Source: Pedobacter steynii (lineage in GTDB: Bacteria > Bacteroidota > Bacteroidia > Sphingobacteriales > Sphingobacteriaceae). From it: DNA of 64,000 bases. The stretch lies in NCBI RefSeq assembly GCF_900103665.1, contig NZ_FNGY01000002.1:248001-312000 (forward strand), in the 5' to 3' direction. How positions within the stretch are numbered: position 1 is the first letter of the stretch; each line of letters begins with the position of its first letter. Position numbers and translations under genes: made by a program. Below are positions 33,973-41,895 of the stretch, in pieces. The notes below the pieces were generated by a model. It was not told the origin of the DNA. It searched no databases and saw only the letters and a list, made by a program, of their open reading frames with translations.

Positions 33973-35484
33973 ATGAATAAGTATATCCAATCTATATATA
34001 TCTGTTTCGCGGCGATCTTACTATCCGGCTGCGGGAAAGCAATAAACGAGAACATCAGACCTTCAAATGACAAGGCTGATACGGAACTGTTAACCAATTT
34101 AGATGGCGTAACTGTAGCTACCAATGGCAATTACGCATTAATGGTTACCTCAGCTGCCGGTGATACCCAATATGCGCTAAGCTGGTATAATTTAAGTGAG
34201 CTGAAAGGCAATAACCTTTATGCAACGAGCGAGGCTTATCCGCAAACCAGGAGCGACAGTTATACCTATACAAATTCTCCTTCTCAAAGTATGACTACTT
34301 CTTTCTGGCGTTCTTCTTACCGCATTGTTTTCGGTACGAATAAAGTCATTGATGCGATTTCCGAAGGACAGGGAGCTGCATTTGACCAGATCAAGGGAGA
34401 GAATTACTTCCTCAGGGCAATGGCCTACTTCAATTTGGTAAGGGTTTACGGACGACCTTATGATCAGAACAATGGAACCGGCCTTGCTATTCCGCTTTCC
34501 TTAAGCTCTGCAGTTGACAAGGACTATAAACCTAAACGCAATACGGTAAAGGAAGTGTATGCCAGTATCATCTCTGATCTGGAAAAAGCGGCAGCACTAA
34601 TGACGCAGACACGTGGAAACTACTATGCCTCCAAAGAAGCTGCATGGGCATTGTTGTCCAGGGTTTACCTTTATATGGGCGGAACGGCTGCTGCGCCTCA
34701 AAACGAGTTTAACACCAAGGCGGTCGAGTATGCAGATAAAGTGATTGCTGCCAACAAGTACAGTCTGCTGCAGGGAGCGGCTTATAGCAATTCATTTGCA
34801 ATGGATGGGAAAAGCAATAAAGAACTCATCTTCAGCTTCAGACATGATGACGTTAACGGAAATAAAATAAATGAGTTTCTGATTTTAAGGGATGTATTTG
34901 GAAACCCTTACCAGGGAGAATATGCGGCTTCTCCGGACTATATGGCAATTTTGAATGAAAATGCGGCAGACCTGAGAAAGAACTTCATTACTGTAGAGAA
35001 CGACAAGCGCATCGTTGGAACCAATAAAAGCAGAAACTCGGTCAATAAATTCAACTTTCAGCAAATTGCTCCGCCGGGAGGTTTTGATTTCAGTTCACAA
35101 ACCAGAAGTGCTACCCCTTATTTGCGACTGGCAGAGGTTTACCTTAATAAAGCCGAGGCATTGGCTAAGCTGGGCAATAACTCCGATGCACTGATTGCCG
35201 TAAATGTGATCAGAACGAGGGCAAATGCTCCTGCATGGACTGTTGCAACGATGGCGCTGGCTGGAAAAACAATGCTGGAAGTGGTGTTGAATGAGCGGCG
35301 ACTGGAGCTGGCATGGGAAGGACATTCCTCTTTTGATAATTTCCGAAACGGACTACCTGTGATCAGAAACTATAGTGACTACAGCGCTGCCAGCTTAAAT
35401 GTTGCGGCGACAGATAAACGTGTGGTTTATCCCTTGCCACCAATAGAGATCCAGTTGAATCCAAATCTTGAACAAAACCCTTAA
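33973..35484 (+). CDS. SusD/RagB surface lipoprotein (locus 2)
   Basis: Lipoprotein of 503 residues with lipobox LLSGC (Cys at about 16). RagB/SusD features include GENYFLRAMAYFNLVRVYGRPY, AAWALLSRVYLYMGG, PYLRLAEVYLNKAEALAKLG and VVLNERRLELAWEGHSSFDNFRNG, with a closing YPLPPIEIQLNPNLEQNP. It should form the lid over the SusC barrel encoded 11 bases upstream. The thioredoxin-fold gene starts 11 bases after its stop, indicating one operon. Confidence 0.95.
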   Translation: MNKYIQSIYICFAAILLSGCGKAINENIRPSNDKADTELLTNLDGVTVATNGNYALMVTSAAGDTQYALSWYNLSELKGNNLYATSEAYPQTRSDSYTYTNSPSQSMTTSFWRSSYRIVFGTNKVIDAISEGQGAAFDQIKGENYFLRAMAYFNLVRVYGRPYDQNNGTGLAIPLSLSSAVDKDYKPKRNTVKEVYASIISDLEKAAALMTQTRGNYYASKEAAWALLSRVYLYMGGTAAAPQNEFNTKAVEYADKVIAANKYSLLQGAAYSNSFAMDGKSNKELIFSFRHDDVNGNKINEFLILRDVFGNPYQGEYAASPDYMAILNENAADLRKNFITVENDKRIVGTNKSRNSVNKFNFQQIAPPGGFDFSSQTRSATPYLRLAEVYLNKAEALAKLGNNSDALIAVNVIRTRANAPAWTVATMALAGKTMLEVVLNERRLELAWEGHSSFDNFRNGLPVIRNYSDYSAASLNVAATDKRVVYPLPPIEIQLNPNLEQNP

Positions 35485-35495
35485 AAGCCTTAACA

Positions 35496-36704
35496 ATGAG
35501 ATCAATAAAAACAATAATGGCCGCTCTGGCCTGTCTTACTGCACTTTCTGCTACCGGTCAGAACCGGGAGATTGTGTTTAAAGAGGCAGACTGGAAAACA
35601 CAACTGGCCAATGCGAAAAAAGAAAATAAACTCATCTTTTTTGATGCCTATACCAGCTGGTGTGGTCCCTGTAAGATGATGGCAAAAGATGTATTCACGA
35701 AAGACAGTGTAGCCGACTTGTTTAATCAAACTTTCATTAATGTAAAGTACGATATGGAAAAGGGGGAGGGGATTGCATTGAAAGACAAATTTGGTGTTAA
35801 TGCATTTCCAACCTATTTGTTTATCAACGGAGATGGCGAGGTGGTGCATAAGATCGTAGGAAGTGCGCCTGCCGGCGAATTTATGCAGGAGGCCGGTAAG
35901 GCCCTAAAGCCGGAAAGCACGGTATTCGGATTGGCAAAGAAATTTGATGGCGGAGACCATTCCGAAGCCATCGCATTGGCGTATCTGGAAGGATTAGACA
36001 AGGCTTACGAATCAGATAAAATGGGCAGAGTGGCAAAGGTCTATTTTGACGGATTGCCTGAAACCGCTTTGATGGAAACACGCCAATGGGACCTGATCCA
36101 GAAATACCTGAATACGCCTTCTTCATCGGCTTTTGCCTATCTGTACGCTCATAAGGAACAGCTTGGTACCAAATACGGTGCAGACAAGGTGGAGGGCTAT
36201 TTCCAGCAGACCTTCAACAGGTCAGTTTATTCCATAAAAAGTGCGTATGAGAAGAAACGCGAATTGAAAGATGCGCAGGAACGTGCTGCAGCGATCAGAA
36301 AGCTTTTAGCAAAAGGAACGGAGTATTCAAAACCCATCCTGACTCAGCTGGACCTGACAGAATATGTTGCTTCGAATCAATGGGACAAATTCTCTGCAAG
36401 GCTGAATAAAATCTGGAATGATGATAGTTCTCCTAGAAAAAACGCCTTAATTCTTGGCGCTGCCAATGACATGGTCAGTATGGCACCGGTAAAGTATTAT
36501 CCGCAGGCTTTGAATTGGGCCATACAGATTTCAGCAACAAACCCAGACTTATTTACGAAGATACAAGTCGCCGATCTGAAGAAAAGGGTCTTGAAAAAAC
36601 AAGGAAAAATAGCGGATGCGGAAGCCATGGGTTTAGAAGCGATGGCACTGAGAAAAGAGGCCAGCCAAAAAGGGCAGATGACGCCTCCAATGATGAAAGA
36701 TTAA
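35496..36704 (+). CDS. Secreted thioredoxin-fold protein, CGPC (locus 2)
   Basis: Protein of 402 residues with a signal peptide ending near SATGQN. A thioredoxin domain of the DsbD-gamma/DUF255-like type follows at once (about 25-140), with C56-G-P-C59 in DAYTSWCGPCKMM and the cis-proline in VNAFPTYLFIN. The remaining 260 residues are helical with repeat-like character and no recognised domain. This domain order (thioredoxin first) differs from the DUF4369-TlpA proteins. It lies inside the SusCD operon, 11 bases after SusD, so a role in redox handling of cargo or outer-membrane partners is likely. Confidence 0.87.
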   Translation: MRSIKTIMAALACLTALSATGQNREIVFKEADWKTQLANAKKENKLIFFDAYTSWCGPCKMMAKDVFTKDSVADLFNQTFINVKYDMEKGEGIALKDKFGVNAFPTYLFINGDGEVVHKIVGSAPAGEFMQEAGKALKPESTVFGLAKKFDGGDHSEAIALAYLEGLDKAYESDKMGRVAKVYFDGLPETALMETRQWDLIQKYLNTPSSSAFAYLYAHKEQLGTKYGADKVEGYFQQTFNRSVYSIKSAYEKKRELKDAQERAAAIRKLLAKGTEYSKPILTQLDLTEYVASNQWDKFSARLNKIWNDDSSPRKNALILGAANDMVSMAPVKYYPQALNWAIQISATNPDLFTKIQVADLKKRVLKKQGKIADAEAMGLEAMALRKEASQKGQMTPPMMKD

Positions 36705-36734
36705 TAACCAAAACCAGATAATAAATAAAAAAAG

Positions 36735-37892
36735 ATGAAAAAAGGATTGATACTAGCCGTTGCGGCCCTATTGATGGTATGCAGCAGCTTTGCACAAAAA
36801 GGAAAACAGGTAACATTTACCGGTAAGGTGAAATTTCCTGATACAGAGGATAAATACTGGATTTACCTTGGTAAATACGAAGGTGAAGGATTTAAAAGGG
36901 CTTTTAAAGCAATTGACAGTACTAAATTGGATGCTAATAATAGTTTCTCTTTCAAAGTAAATGCGGAGAAGCCAGATTTTTACCAGGTTAGGGTGTATTA
37001 TTTTGACCGGATCGATTTCTGGGCAGATAAAGATAACATTCATGTCAATGTGAGAGGGATTGATACGGCAAAGATGAAAATCAAAAACCCACCATATATC
37101 TATATGGAAAATGCCACTGCAAATAATGACCTGATTAATGATGTTAATTTGGTGAATTACCTCAATTATCAGCAAATGATTGCTGTAGGACAAGAGCAAT
37201 GGAAGGCTGGTCTTTCCAAGGATAGTTTATGGATCAACTATATGAAAGATGGTTTCGATAAGATCAATACTGACATGAACTTCCGCATCAAGTACCTTGT
37301 AAATAAGTATAAAGATCAACCTGCTGTATTGTATGCTTTGAATTCTTTAAGCTGGAAAAGAGATGGGGAATTACTGATGTCCACACTGGATAACCTGACC
37401 AAAAAACACCCTTGGTTAACACAGGCTCAACAGAAGAAAAAAGAGATTCTGGACAACATGGCACAGACCGCAAAGATCGCCAATGGTAAAAAAGCGCCTG
37501 ACTTTGCTTTTCCGGATGTGAATGGTAAAAAATGGAGCCCTAAAGACTTTAAAGGTAAATACCTGATTGTTGATTTCTGGGCTAGCTGGTGCGGACCTTG
37601 TCGCCAGGAAATTCCTCATTTGAAAGAAGTGTACAAGAAATACCAGAGCAAAGGATTAGAAATTCTGGCCGTTTCTGTTGATGCCAAAGAGAACGACTGG
37701 AAGAAAGCAATGAATGAAGAAAGAATGACCTGGCCGCAAGTGAATGCTAAAGAATCTAAGGATGTAATGGCTTCTTATTTGTTTAGCGGAATTCCTTACC
37801 TGGTGGTAGTGGATAAAGAAGGAAACATCATTGAGAAAAACCTTCGCGGGGAAAGTCTGGATAAAAAGTTAAAAGAGATTTTTGGTAATTAA
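36735..37892 (+). CDS. DUF4369-TlpA-like thioredoxin, CGPC (locus 2)
   Basis: Protein of 385 residues with a signal peptide ending near SSFAQK, a DUF4369-type domain (about 25-125), a helical linker and a TlpA domain (about 250-385). The active site is C286-G-P-C289 in FWASWCGPCRQE; cis-proline region SGIPYLVVVDKEG. It corresponds to the paralogue trio of locus 1, reduced here to one copy plus the thioredoxin-first protein before it. The gap to the previous gene is 30 bases. Confidence 0.9.
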   Translation: MKKGLILAVAALLMVCSSFAQKGKQVTFTGKVKFPDTEDKYWIYLGKYEGEGFKRAFKAIDSTKLDANNSFSFKVNAEKPDFYQVRVYYFDRIDFWADKDNIHVNVRGIDTAKMKIKNPPYIYMENATANNDLINDVNLVNYLNYQQMIAVGQEQWKAGLSKDSLWINYMKDGFDKINTDMNFRIKYLVNKYKDQPAVLYALNSLSWKRDGELLMSTLDNLTKKHPWLTQAQQKKKEILDNMAQTAKIANGKKAPDFAFPDVNGKKWSPKDFKGKYLIVDFWASWCGPCRQEIPHLKEVYKKYQSKGLEILAVSVDAKENDWKKAMNEERMTWPQVNAKESKDVMASYLFSGIPYLVVVDKEGNIIEKNLRGESLDKKLKEIFGN

Positions 37893-37970
37893 GCTTCACA
37901 ACCTTTAAACCGAGTTCTAGAGAACCTTTAAGAATCAATAAAAAACACAAAAAAAAGCAAATATATTTCA

Positions 37971-38510
37971 ATGAAAAAAATGATGATATGGGCTTTTTTC
38001 CTGATACTGGGTGTATCGGGAGGAAGCGGAGCTTATGCTCAAATGGCAGCTGCAACGCCAATAAAATGGGACCTGAATAAAGAGGTTTCGTTTAATATGG
38101 AACAATACAGGGCCTGGGAAATTCTTAATAGTGTTGATTTACTCAAAATTGCAGCGAATGGATATGTGAGCTCGATCAAGGTCAGTGATCCTGCTTTTCC
38201 GGTGGGAAGGGATATTGTTTTCTCTGATGGAACGAAGCGTTCGGAAAGCATTACTCAACTGGAGCATCAACATAAGTTTATGAACATCGCGATTAATAAA
38301 GCGTCTCTTCCAAAGGGAGTTACTTCAGCAGAGATCACGATTTTCACAAAATCAAAAGGCGATAAAACCAATATTCAGTGGGGCGCAGTGGTCAAAGGAA
38401 ATGAAGAGGGGAAAAAGGCAATGATCAGTCAGTTGACCGCAGAGTTCGATGCCTATATTGCCGGATTCGAGAAAATGACTAAAAGCATACCCGCAGCGAA
38501 ACTCAATTAA
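37971..38510 (+). CDS. Secreted SRPBCC (START-like) protein
   Basis: Protein of 179 residues with a signal peptide ending near GAYAQ. The mature part has the size and strand pattern of SRPBCC/polyketide-cyclase-like domains: WEILNSVDLLKIAANGYVSSIKV near the start, SITQLEHQHKFMNIAI in the middle and a long closing helix (about 140-175). Such folds bind hydrophobic ligands. It follows the TlpA gene by 78 bases and ends at a strong terminator, so it is probably the last gene of locus 2. The ligand is unknown. Confidence 0.8.
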   Translation: MKKMMIWAFFLILGVSGGSGAYAQMAAATPIKWDLNKEVSFNMEQYRAWEILNSVDLLKIAANGYVSSIKVSDPAFPVGRDIVFSDGTKRSESITQLEHQHKFMNIAINKASLPKGVTSAEITIFTKSKGDKTNIQWGAVVKGNEEGKKAMISQLTAEFDAYIAGFEKMTKSIPAAKLN

Positions 38511-38539
38511 CGTTCCTCATTAGTTAATTTTAGATTGGC

Positions 38540-38569
38540 AGGAGTGGTTAGCGATAACCACTCCTTTTT
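38540..38569. terminator. Strong terminator, end of locus 2
   Basis: Perfect 11-bp stem AGGAGTGGTTA/TAACCACTCCT with loop GCGA, followed directly by TTTTATTTT. It lies between convergent genes and serves locus 2; the minus-strand OmpW-like gene ends four bases beyond. Confidence 0.88.
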
Positions 38570-38572
38570 ATT

Positions 38573-39262
38573 TTAAAACTTGCAGCCAATACCTACACCC
38601 AATAGCCAGGGTCTGATTTTTACATCTGCCTCAATGTTGCTTAACACCGGAGCCAATTGTGGACTTCCTGAGGGCGTAAGGTTTGAAGCATCAACAGTAG
38701 CGGTTGTAGAAAGAAAGATTTTCTTTAGGTCCACATTAACAAATAACCTTTTGCTGATGTCGTAGTCAAAGCCAGCCTGTGCTGCAAAAGCGAATTTGTC
38801 TTTATATTTTATGCCTTTTACTACCGGACCTTCATCAGCGCTATAAAAAATAGTGTAGTTGACACCCGCGCCCAGGTAAGGATTAAACTTTCCGAGAGGA
38901 TAATGATATTGTAAGGTAAGCGTGGGCGGGAGCAACCATACCTTGCCCAAATCAACGTTCGCGGAGCTTGCTGCCCCTATTGCACTTAGGTCAGAACCCA
39001 ACGTACTCACCTTATGTCTGGTTGTTCCGAGAATCAGTTCTGCCGCAAAATGTTTGTTAAAGAAGTAAGTGAAATCCAGTTCCGGAATAAAGGAGTTTGA
39101 AATCTTCGCATCACCGCCTATCACTCCAATGGAAGCACTTTCCTGAGGGATAACCGCGACTCCCCTAAGTCTGACTCTCCACTGTTCTCCGGTTGGTGAA
39201 GATTGGGGATAAACGTAAAGTCCGGCCATCATTAGTGCCATAGATACAATTAACTTTTTCAT
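38573..39262 (-). CDS. OmpW-like outer-membrane protein
   Basis: Protein of 229 residues with a signal peptide (MKKLIVSMALMMAGLYVYPQ). It follows the OmpW pattern of an 8-stranded barrel: LDFTYFFNKHFAAELILGTTRHKV, then PPTLTLQYHYPLGKFNPYLGAGVNYTIFY, and AGFDYDISKRLFVNVDLKKIF, ending GIGCKF. OmpW proteins form small hydrophobic channels. ATG 39262 is chosen because the upstream TTG at 39286 adds eight residues in front of a complete signal sequence. It is divergent from an AraC regulator across about 150 bases, a likely control pair. Confidence 0.88.
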   Translation of the reverse strand: MKKLIVSMALMMAGLYVYPQSSPTGEQWRVRLRGVAVIPQESASIGVIGGDAKISNSFIPELDFTYFFNKHFAAELILGTTRHKVSTLGSDLSAIGAASSANVDLGKVWLLPPTLTLQYHYPLGKFNPYLGAGVNYTIFYSADEGPVVKGIKYKDKFAFAAQAGFDYDISKRLFVNVDLKKIFLSTTATVDASNLTPSGSPQLAPVLSNIEADVKIRPWLLGVGIGCKF

Positions 39263-39402
39263 ATCAGTAATATTTATTTGAAGCAAATCTATAGCGGTAT
39301 GTCAAGGATAAAAATGTCCTAAAGCAGGTGTAAAAATGATATTGCTCAATACATTTTTATACAGATTTGATGAAATTCGTATCGCTGGCAGGTATAAATG
39401 TG

Positions 39403-39410
39403 TAATTTTG
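39403..39410 (+). promoter_or_regulatory. Putative -7 box at AraC start
   Basis: Perfect TAnnTTTG match (TAATTTTG) ending six bases before ATG 39417. If used, the transcript would be leaderless or nearly so, and the upstream ATG at 39336 would not be transcribed. A weak TTCG lies near the -33 position. Confidence 0.45.
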
Positions 39411-39416
39411 CTCATT

Positions 39417-40322
39417 ATGGATAAGCAAGAAACCCTTATACATTATTACCAGACCACGAATAGAGAATTGCCTTTTGATTTGCTGCGTTCAAATGGGACC
39501 ACCAGCCACTTTAATGTGCTGAAACGTGACCATTGTTCCGTGAGTATTCCCTTTAACAGAAAGGATTATTATAAGATCTGCCTGACTACAGGACATGCCG
39601 TTTTAAATACGGAGAATGGCGATTTGGACGTTAACCAGCCCGCACTTTTCTTTTCCAACCCGAGTCTGAAGTTTGGCTGGGAAAACGTTTCTGAACAACA
39701 GGGAGGTTATGTTTGTCTGTTTAATGAACAATACCTCTGCACAGAGCTCAAAAGAGAACTGGATACTTTATATGCCAGCTTTCAAAGCAGTCCTTATCCT
39801 TTTATTCTTTTAACTGAAACACAGTTTGAGGCCTATTTGCATTACTTTCAATTGATGCATACGGAGTACCATCAGGATTTTGAGCATAAAAACAAAATGA
39901 TTGAAACTGCGCTGAAGCTCATTATTTACAGCAGTATAAAGATTCAATCGGATGCATGCCCATCTGTCAAAACTGCCCAACCCAACAGGTTGGTGAACCG
40001 GTTTCTGGATTTGCTGGATAATCAGTTTCCCATAGATGCTCCGGGTACGGCTTTGAGTCTTAAAACACCTGCTGATTTTGCAAAGCAGCTCTATGTCCAT
40101 GTAAACCACCTCAACAGCAGCGTTAAAAGTTACACCGGAAAACCTACCTCAAAGATTATTCAGGAGAAGATTATTAAAGAAGCTAAAAACCTATTGAGGT
40201 ATACCAATTGGGGCATCGCAGAAATCAGCTATAGTCTGGGATTTGAACACCCACAGAATTTCAATAATTTCTTTAAGAAACAGGTTGGAGAAAGTCCGCG
40301 TTCATTTAAATCAGCACTGTAA
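39417..40322 (+). CDS. AraC-family transcriptional regulator
   Basis: Regulator of 301 residues: N-terminal cupin-type sensor (about 25-130, SIPFNRKDYYKICLTTGHAVLNT) and C-terminal AraC helix-turn-helix pair (about 205-301), with VHVNHLNSSVKSYTGKPTS and IAEISYSLGFEHPQNFNNFFKKQVGESPRSFK. An in-frame ATG at 39336 lies upstream of a perfect -7 box and encodes a poor extension, so 39417 (MDKQETLIHYY) is preferred. It diverges from the OmpW-like gene and probably controls it or itself. Confidence 0.93.
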   Translation: MDKQETLIHYYQTTNRELPFDLLRSNGTTSHFNVLKRDHCSVSIPFNRKDYYKICLTTGHAVLNTENGDLDVNQPALFFSNPSLKFGWENVSEQQGGYVCLFNEQYLCTELKRELDTLYASFQSSPYPFILLTETQFEAYLHYFQLMHTEYHQDFEHKNKMIETALKLIIYSSIKIQSDACPSVKTAQPNRLVNRFLDLLDNQFPIDAPGTALSLKTPADFAKQLYVHVNHLNSSVKSYTGKPTSKIIQEKIIKEAKNLLRYTNWGIAEISYSLGFEHPQNFNNFFKKQVGESPRSFKSAL

Positions 40323-40332
40323 ATTAACCTGG

Positions 40333-40926
40333 TTACAAGAGATTTTCTATGGCTTTGCTGTCTGTAGGATCCCGTCTGAGGATCTGAAGCGCCGATTCCT
40401 TTTTTAACATGATGGCCTTCACTTCCTGATATTCAAGCGGGTAAAAATCATGGTTGTCTACGCCAATATCAAAGGATAATGAATTCACATCTTCTTCCAG
40501 CGTTCCGTGGGAGTGACCGTATAAATGGAAGCTTCCTTTTCCTTTACCATTCCAGTTTCTAATGGAATAATGGAACAGCACGATTTTTTGTTTTCCACCC
40601 GGTACGGTATCGTCATTCACTTTCAGTTCATAATAATCTTTCACCCATTCGAACCTCTTTTTACAGGAAAGGGCCGATACTTCATGATTACCTGTAATGA
40701 GGTAAATGCTTCCGTTTAAGCGTTTGAGAATTTCTTTTAGTCGTTCGGGACGGTTGAGTGCAAAATCTCCAAGGTAATAGACTGCATCTTTATCACTCAC
40801 CTTTTCATTCCATTTCCGGATCATGGTTTCATCCATTTCCTCTACGCTTTCAAATGGTCTTCCGGCATATTGAATAATTCCGTTATGGCCGAAATGGTGA
40901 TCAGAAGTAAACCAGATTTTGTGCAT
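40333..40926 (-). CDS. Metallophosphoesterase
   Basis: Calcineurin-like phosphoesterase of 197 residues. The metal-binding motifs are in order: FTSDHHFGH near the start (D9/H11 region), GDFALN, GNHEVS and YGHSHG. No signal peptide, so it acts in the cytoplasm. It is similar in size to the small single-domain phosphoesterases found next to metabolic genes; the substrate cannot be read from sequence. The isomerase gene idi lies 27 bases upstream on the same strand, so the two may be co-transcribed. Confidence 0.9.
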   Translation of the reverse strand: MHKIWFTSDHHFGHNGIIQYAGRPFESVEEMDETMIRKWNEKVSDKDAVYYLGDFALNRPERLKEILKRLNGSIYLITGNHEVSALSCKKRFEWVKDYYELKVNDDTVPGGKQKIVLFHYSIRNWNGKGKGSFHLYGHSHGTLEEDVNSLSFDIGVDNHDFYPLEYQEVKAIMLKKESALQILRRDPTDSKAIENLL

Positions 40927-40953
40927 AGAGCCTTTTTTATAGGAACAAAGCTA

Positions 40954-41487
40954 CTAAAATTCCTTAGGAAACATTTTATCGTAATGAAACAGGACCTGCT
41001 CAAACGATATCTTTAACCAGGCCGTGTAGTTTTCCGGATGCTCAGTCAGATCGGCTTTTAATTCTTCCATATCTGCATATCTGAAAGCACTTACCTCTTC
41101 CGCATTAGGTTGTGGCAGGTGGTCACTTGTTCCGAAGTACACATGGTCATATTCATTTTCGATCAGGCCATCTCCAACTTCCGCTTCATAGCGGAAACTG
41201 AATATGGGTTCCATCTTACATTCCATTCCCATTTCTTCCTGTAGTCTTCTTATGGCTGCATCATCTGTTTTTTCTCCCGGTTTGGGGTGACTGCAACAGG
41301 TATTTGTCCATTGCCCCGGAGAATGGTATTTGTCAAAAGCACGTTGTTGTAATAACAGTTGCCCGGAAGAGGTAAAAATGAAAATAGAAAAAGCCCTGTG
41401 AAGTTTGCCCTGAAGGTGTGCTTCCAGCTTTGGCATCGTTCCTATCACCTCATCGCTTGTATTTACAAGTATCACTTCTTCTGTCAT
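40954..41487 (-). CDS. idi: Isopentenyl-diphosphate delta-isomerase, type 1
   Basis: Enzyme of 177 residues that interconverts isopentenyl and dimethylallyl diphosphate in isoprenoid synthesis. The Nudix-fold type 1 signatures are complete: KLHRAFSIFIF, then LLLQQRAFDKYHSPGQWTNTCCSHP with the catalytic cysteine, then the acidic ENEYDHVYFG with the metal-binding glutamate. Length is as usual. It would supply quinone and carotenoid precursors. The phosphoesterase gene follows by 27 bases on the same strand. Confidence 0.95.
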   Translation of the reverse strand: MTEEVILVNTSDEVIGTMPKLEAHLQGKLHRAFSIFIFTSSGQLLLQQRAFDKYHSPGQWTNTCCSHPKPGEKTDDAAIRRLQEEMGMECKMEPIFSFRYEAEVGDGLIENEYDHVYFGTSDHLPQPNAEEVSAFRYADMEELKADLTEHPENYTAWLKISFEQVLFHYDKMFPKEF

Positions 41488-41891
41488 AACCTTATTGCAT
41501 TAAACTGAACTGCAAAAATACTTTGTTTTTAGGATATCCTCATTTCTATTTAAAAGTCTTCAGCATTTTCGCTTATTTCCTGCGCTGGATTTCCTGATCT
41601 GGTGCTACCCAAATCTGCGCTGGAGAAAATAGTTTCAAGCGGCTGGTCCGTATCCCTAAATCCTCATTTTTTGGGTGAGGAAAAGGATTTGTATAAAAAT
41701 CTGATTCAAAACATTGGTTAGTAGGTGATTATTTATATAAATTAAACAAATCGTAAAGACTATTCGATAAAAGGGTAAGCAGGGAGATCATGTTCGGTAG
41801 CTAAAAAGTATTAATTTTAAAATATGAAACCAAGGAAGCTGGGGTATACTAATGCCAGCTTCATAACCAACACACACACAAATAAACACAA
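41488..41891. other. Gene-free region between idi and glycosidase-like gene
   Basis: No supported gene. It contains two copies of CTGCGCTGGA (41580-41589 and 41615-41624), an inverted repeat CCTCA/TGAGG around a T run (about 41665-41683), a TAATTTTA box (41813-41820) and, just before the next gene, a 23-codon upstream reading frame with a stem-loop. A 48-codon open stretch from about 41553 has no start codon and was not recognised. Confidence 0.5.
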
Positions 41892-41895
41892 ATGA
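41824..41895 (+). other. Possible 23-codon upstream reading frame
   Basis: ATG at 41824 opens a frame (MKPRKLGYTNASFITNTHTN then KHK) whose TGA (41893-41895) overlaps the start ATG (41892) of the glycosidase-like gene as ATGA. The frame contains an 8-bp stem-loop GAAGCTGG/CCAGCTTC (41835-41862). It could couple translation. The -7-like box ends only four bases before the ATG, so it may not be part of the mRNA in full. Confidence 0.3.

Noticed and set aside
41553..41720. Open stretch of about 48 codons (AGFPDLVLPKSALEKIV region) between idi and the glycosidase-like gene
   Set aside because: No start codon, no convincing family match and no neighbouring support; it may be a relic but cannot be shown.
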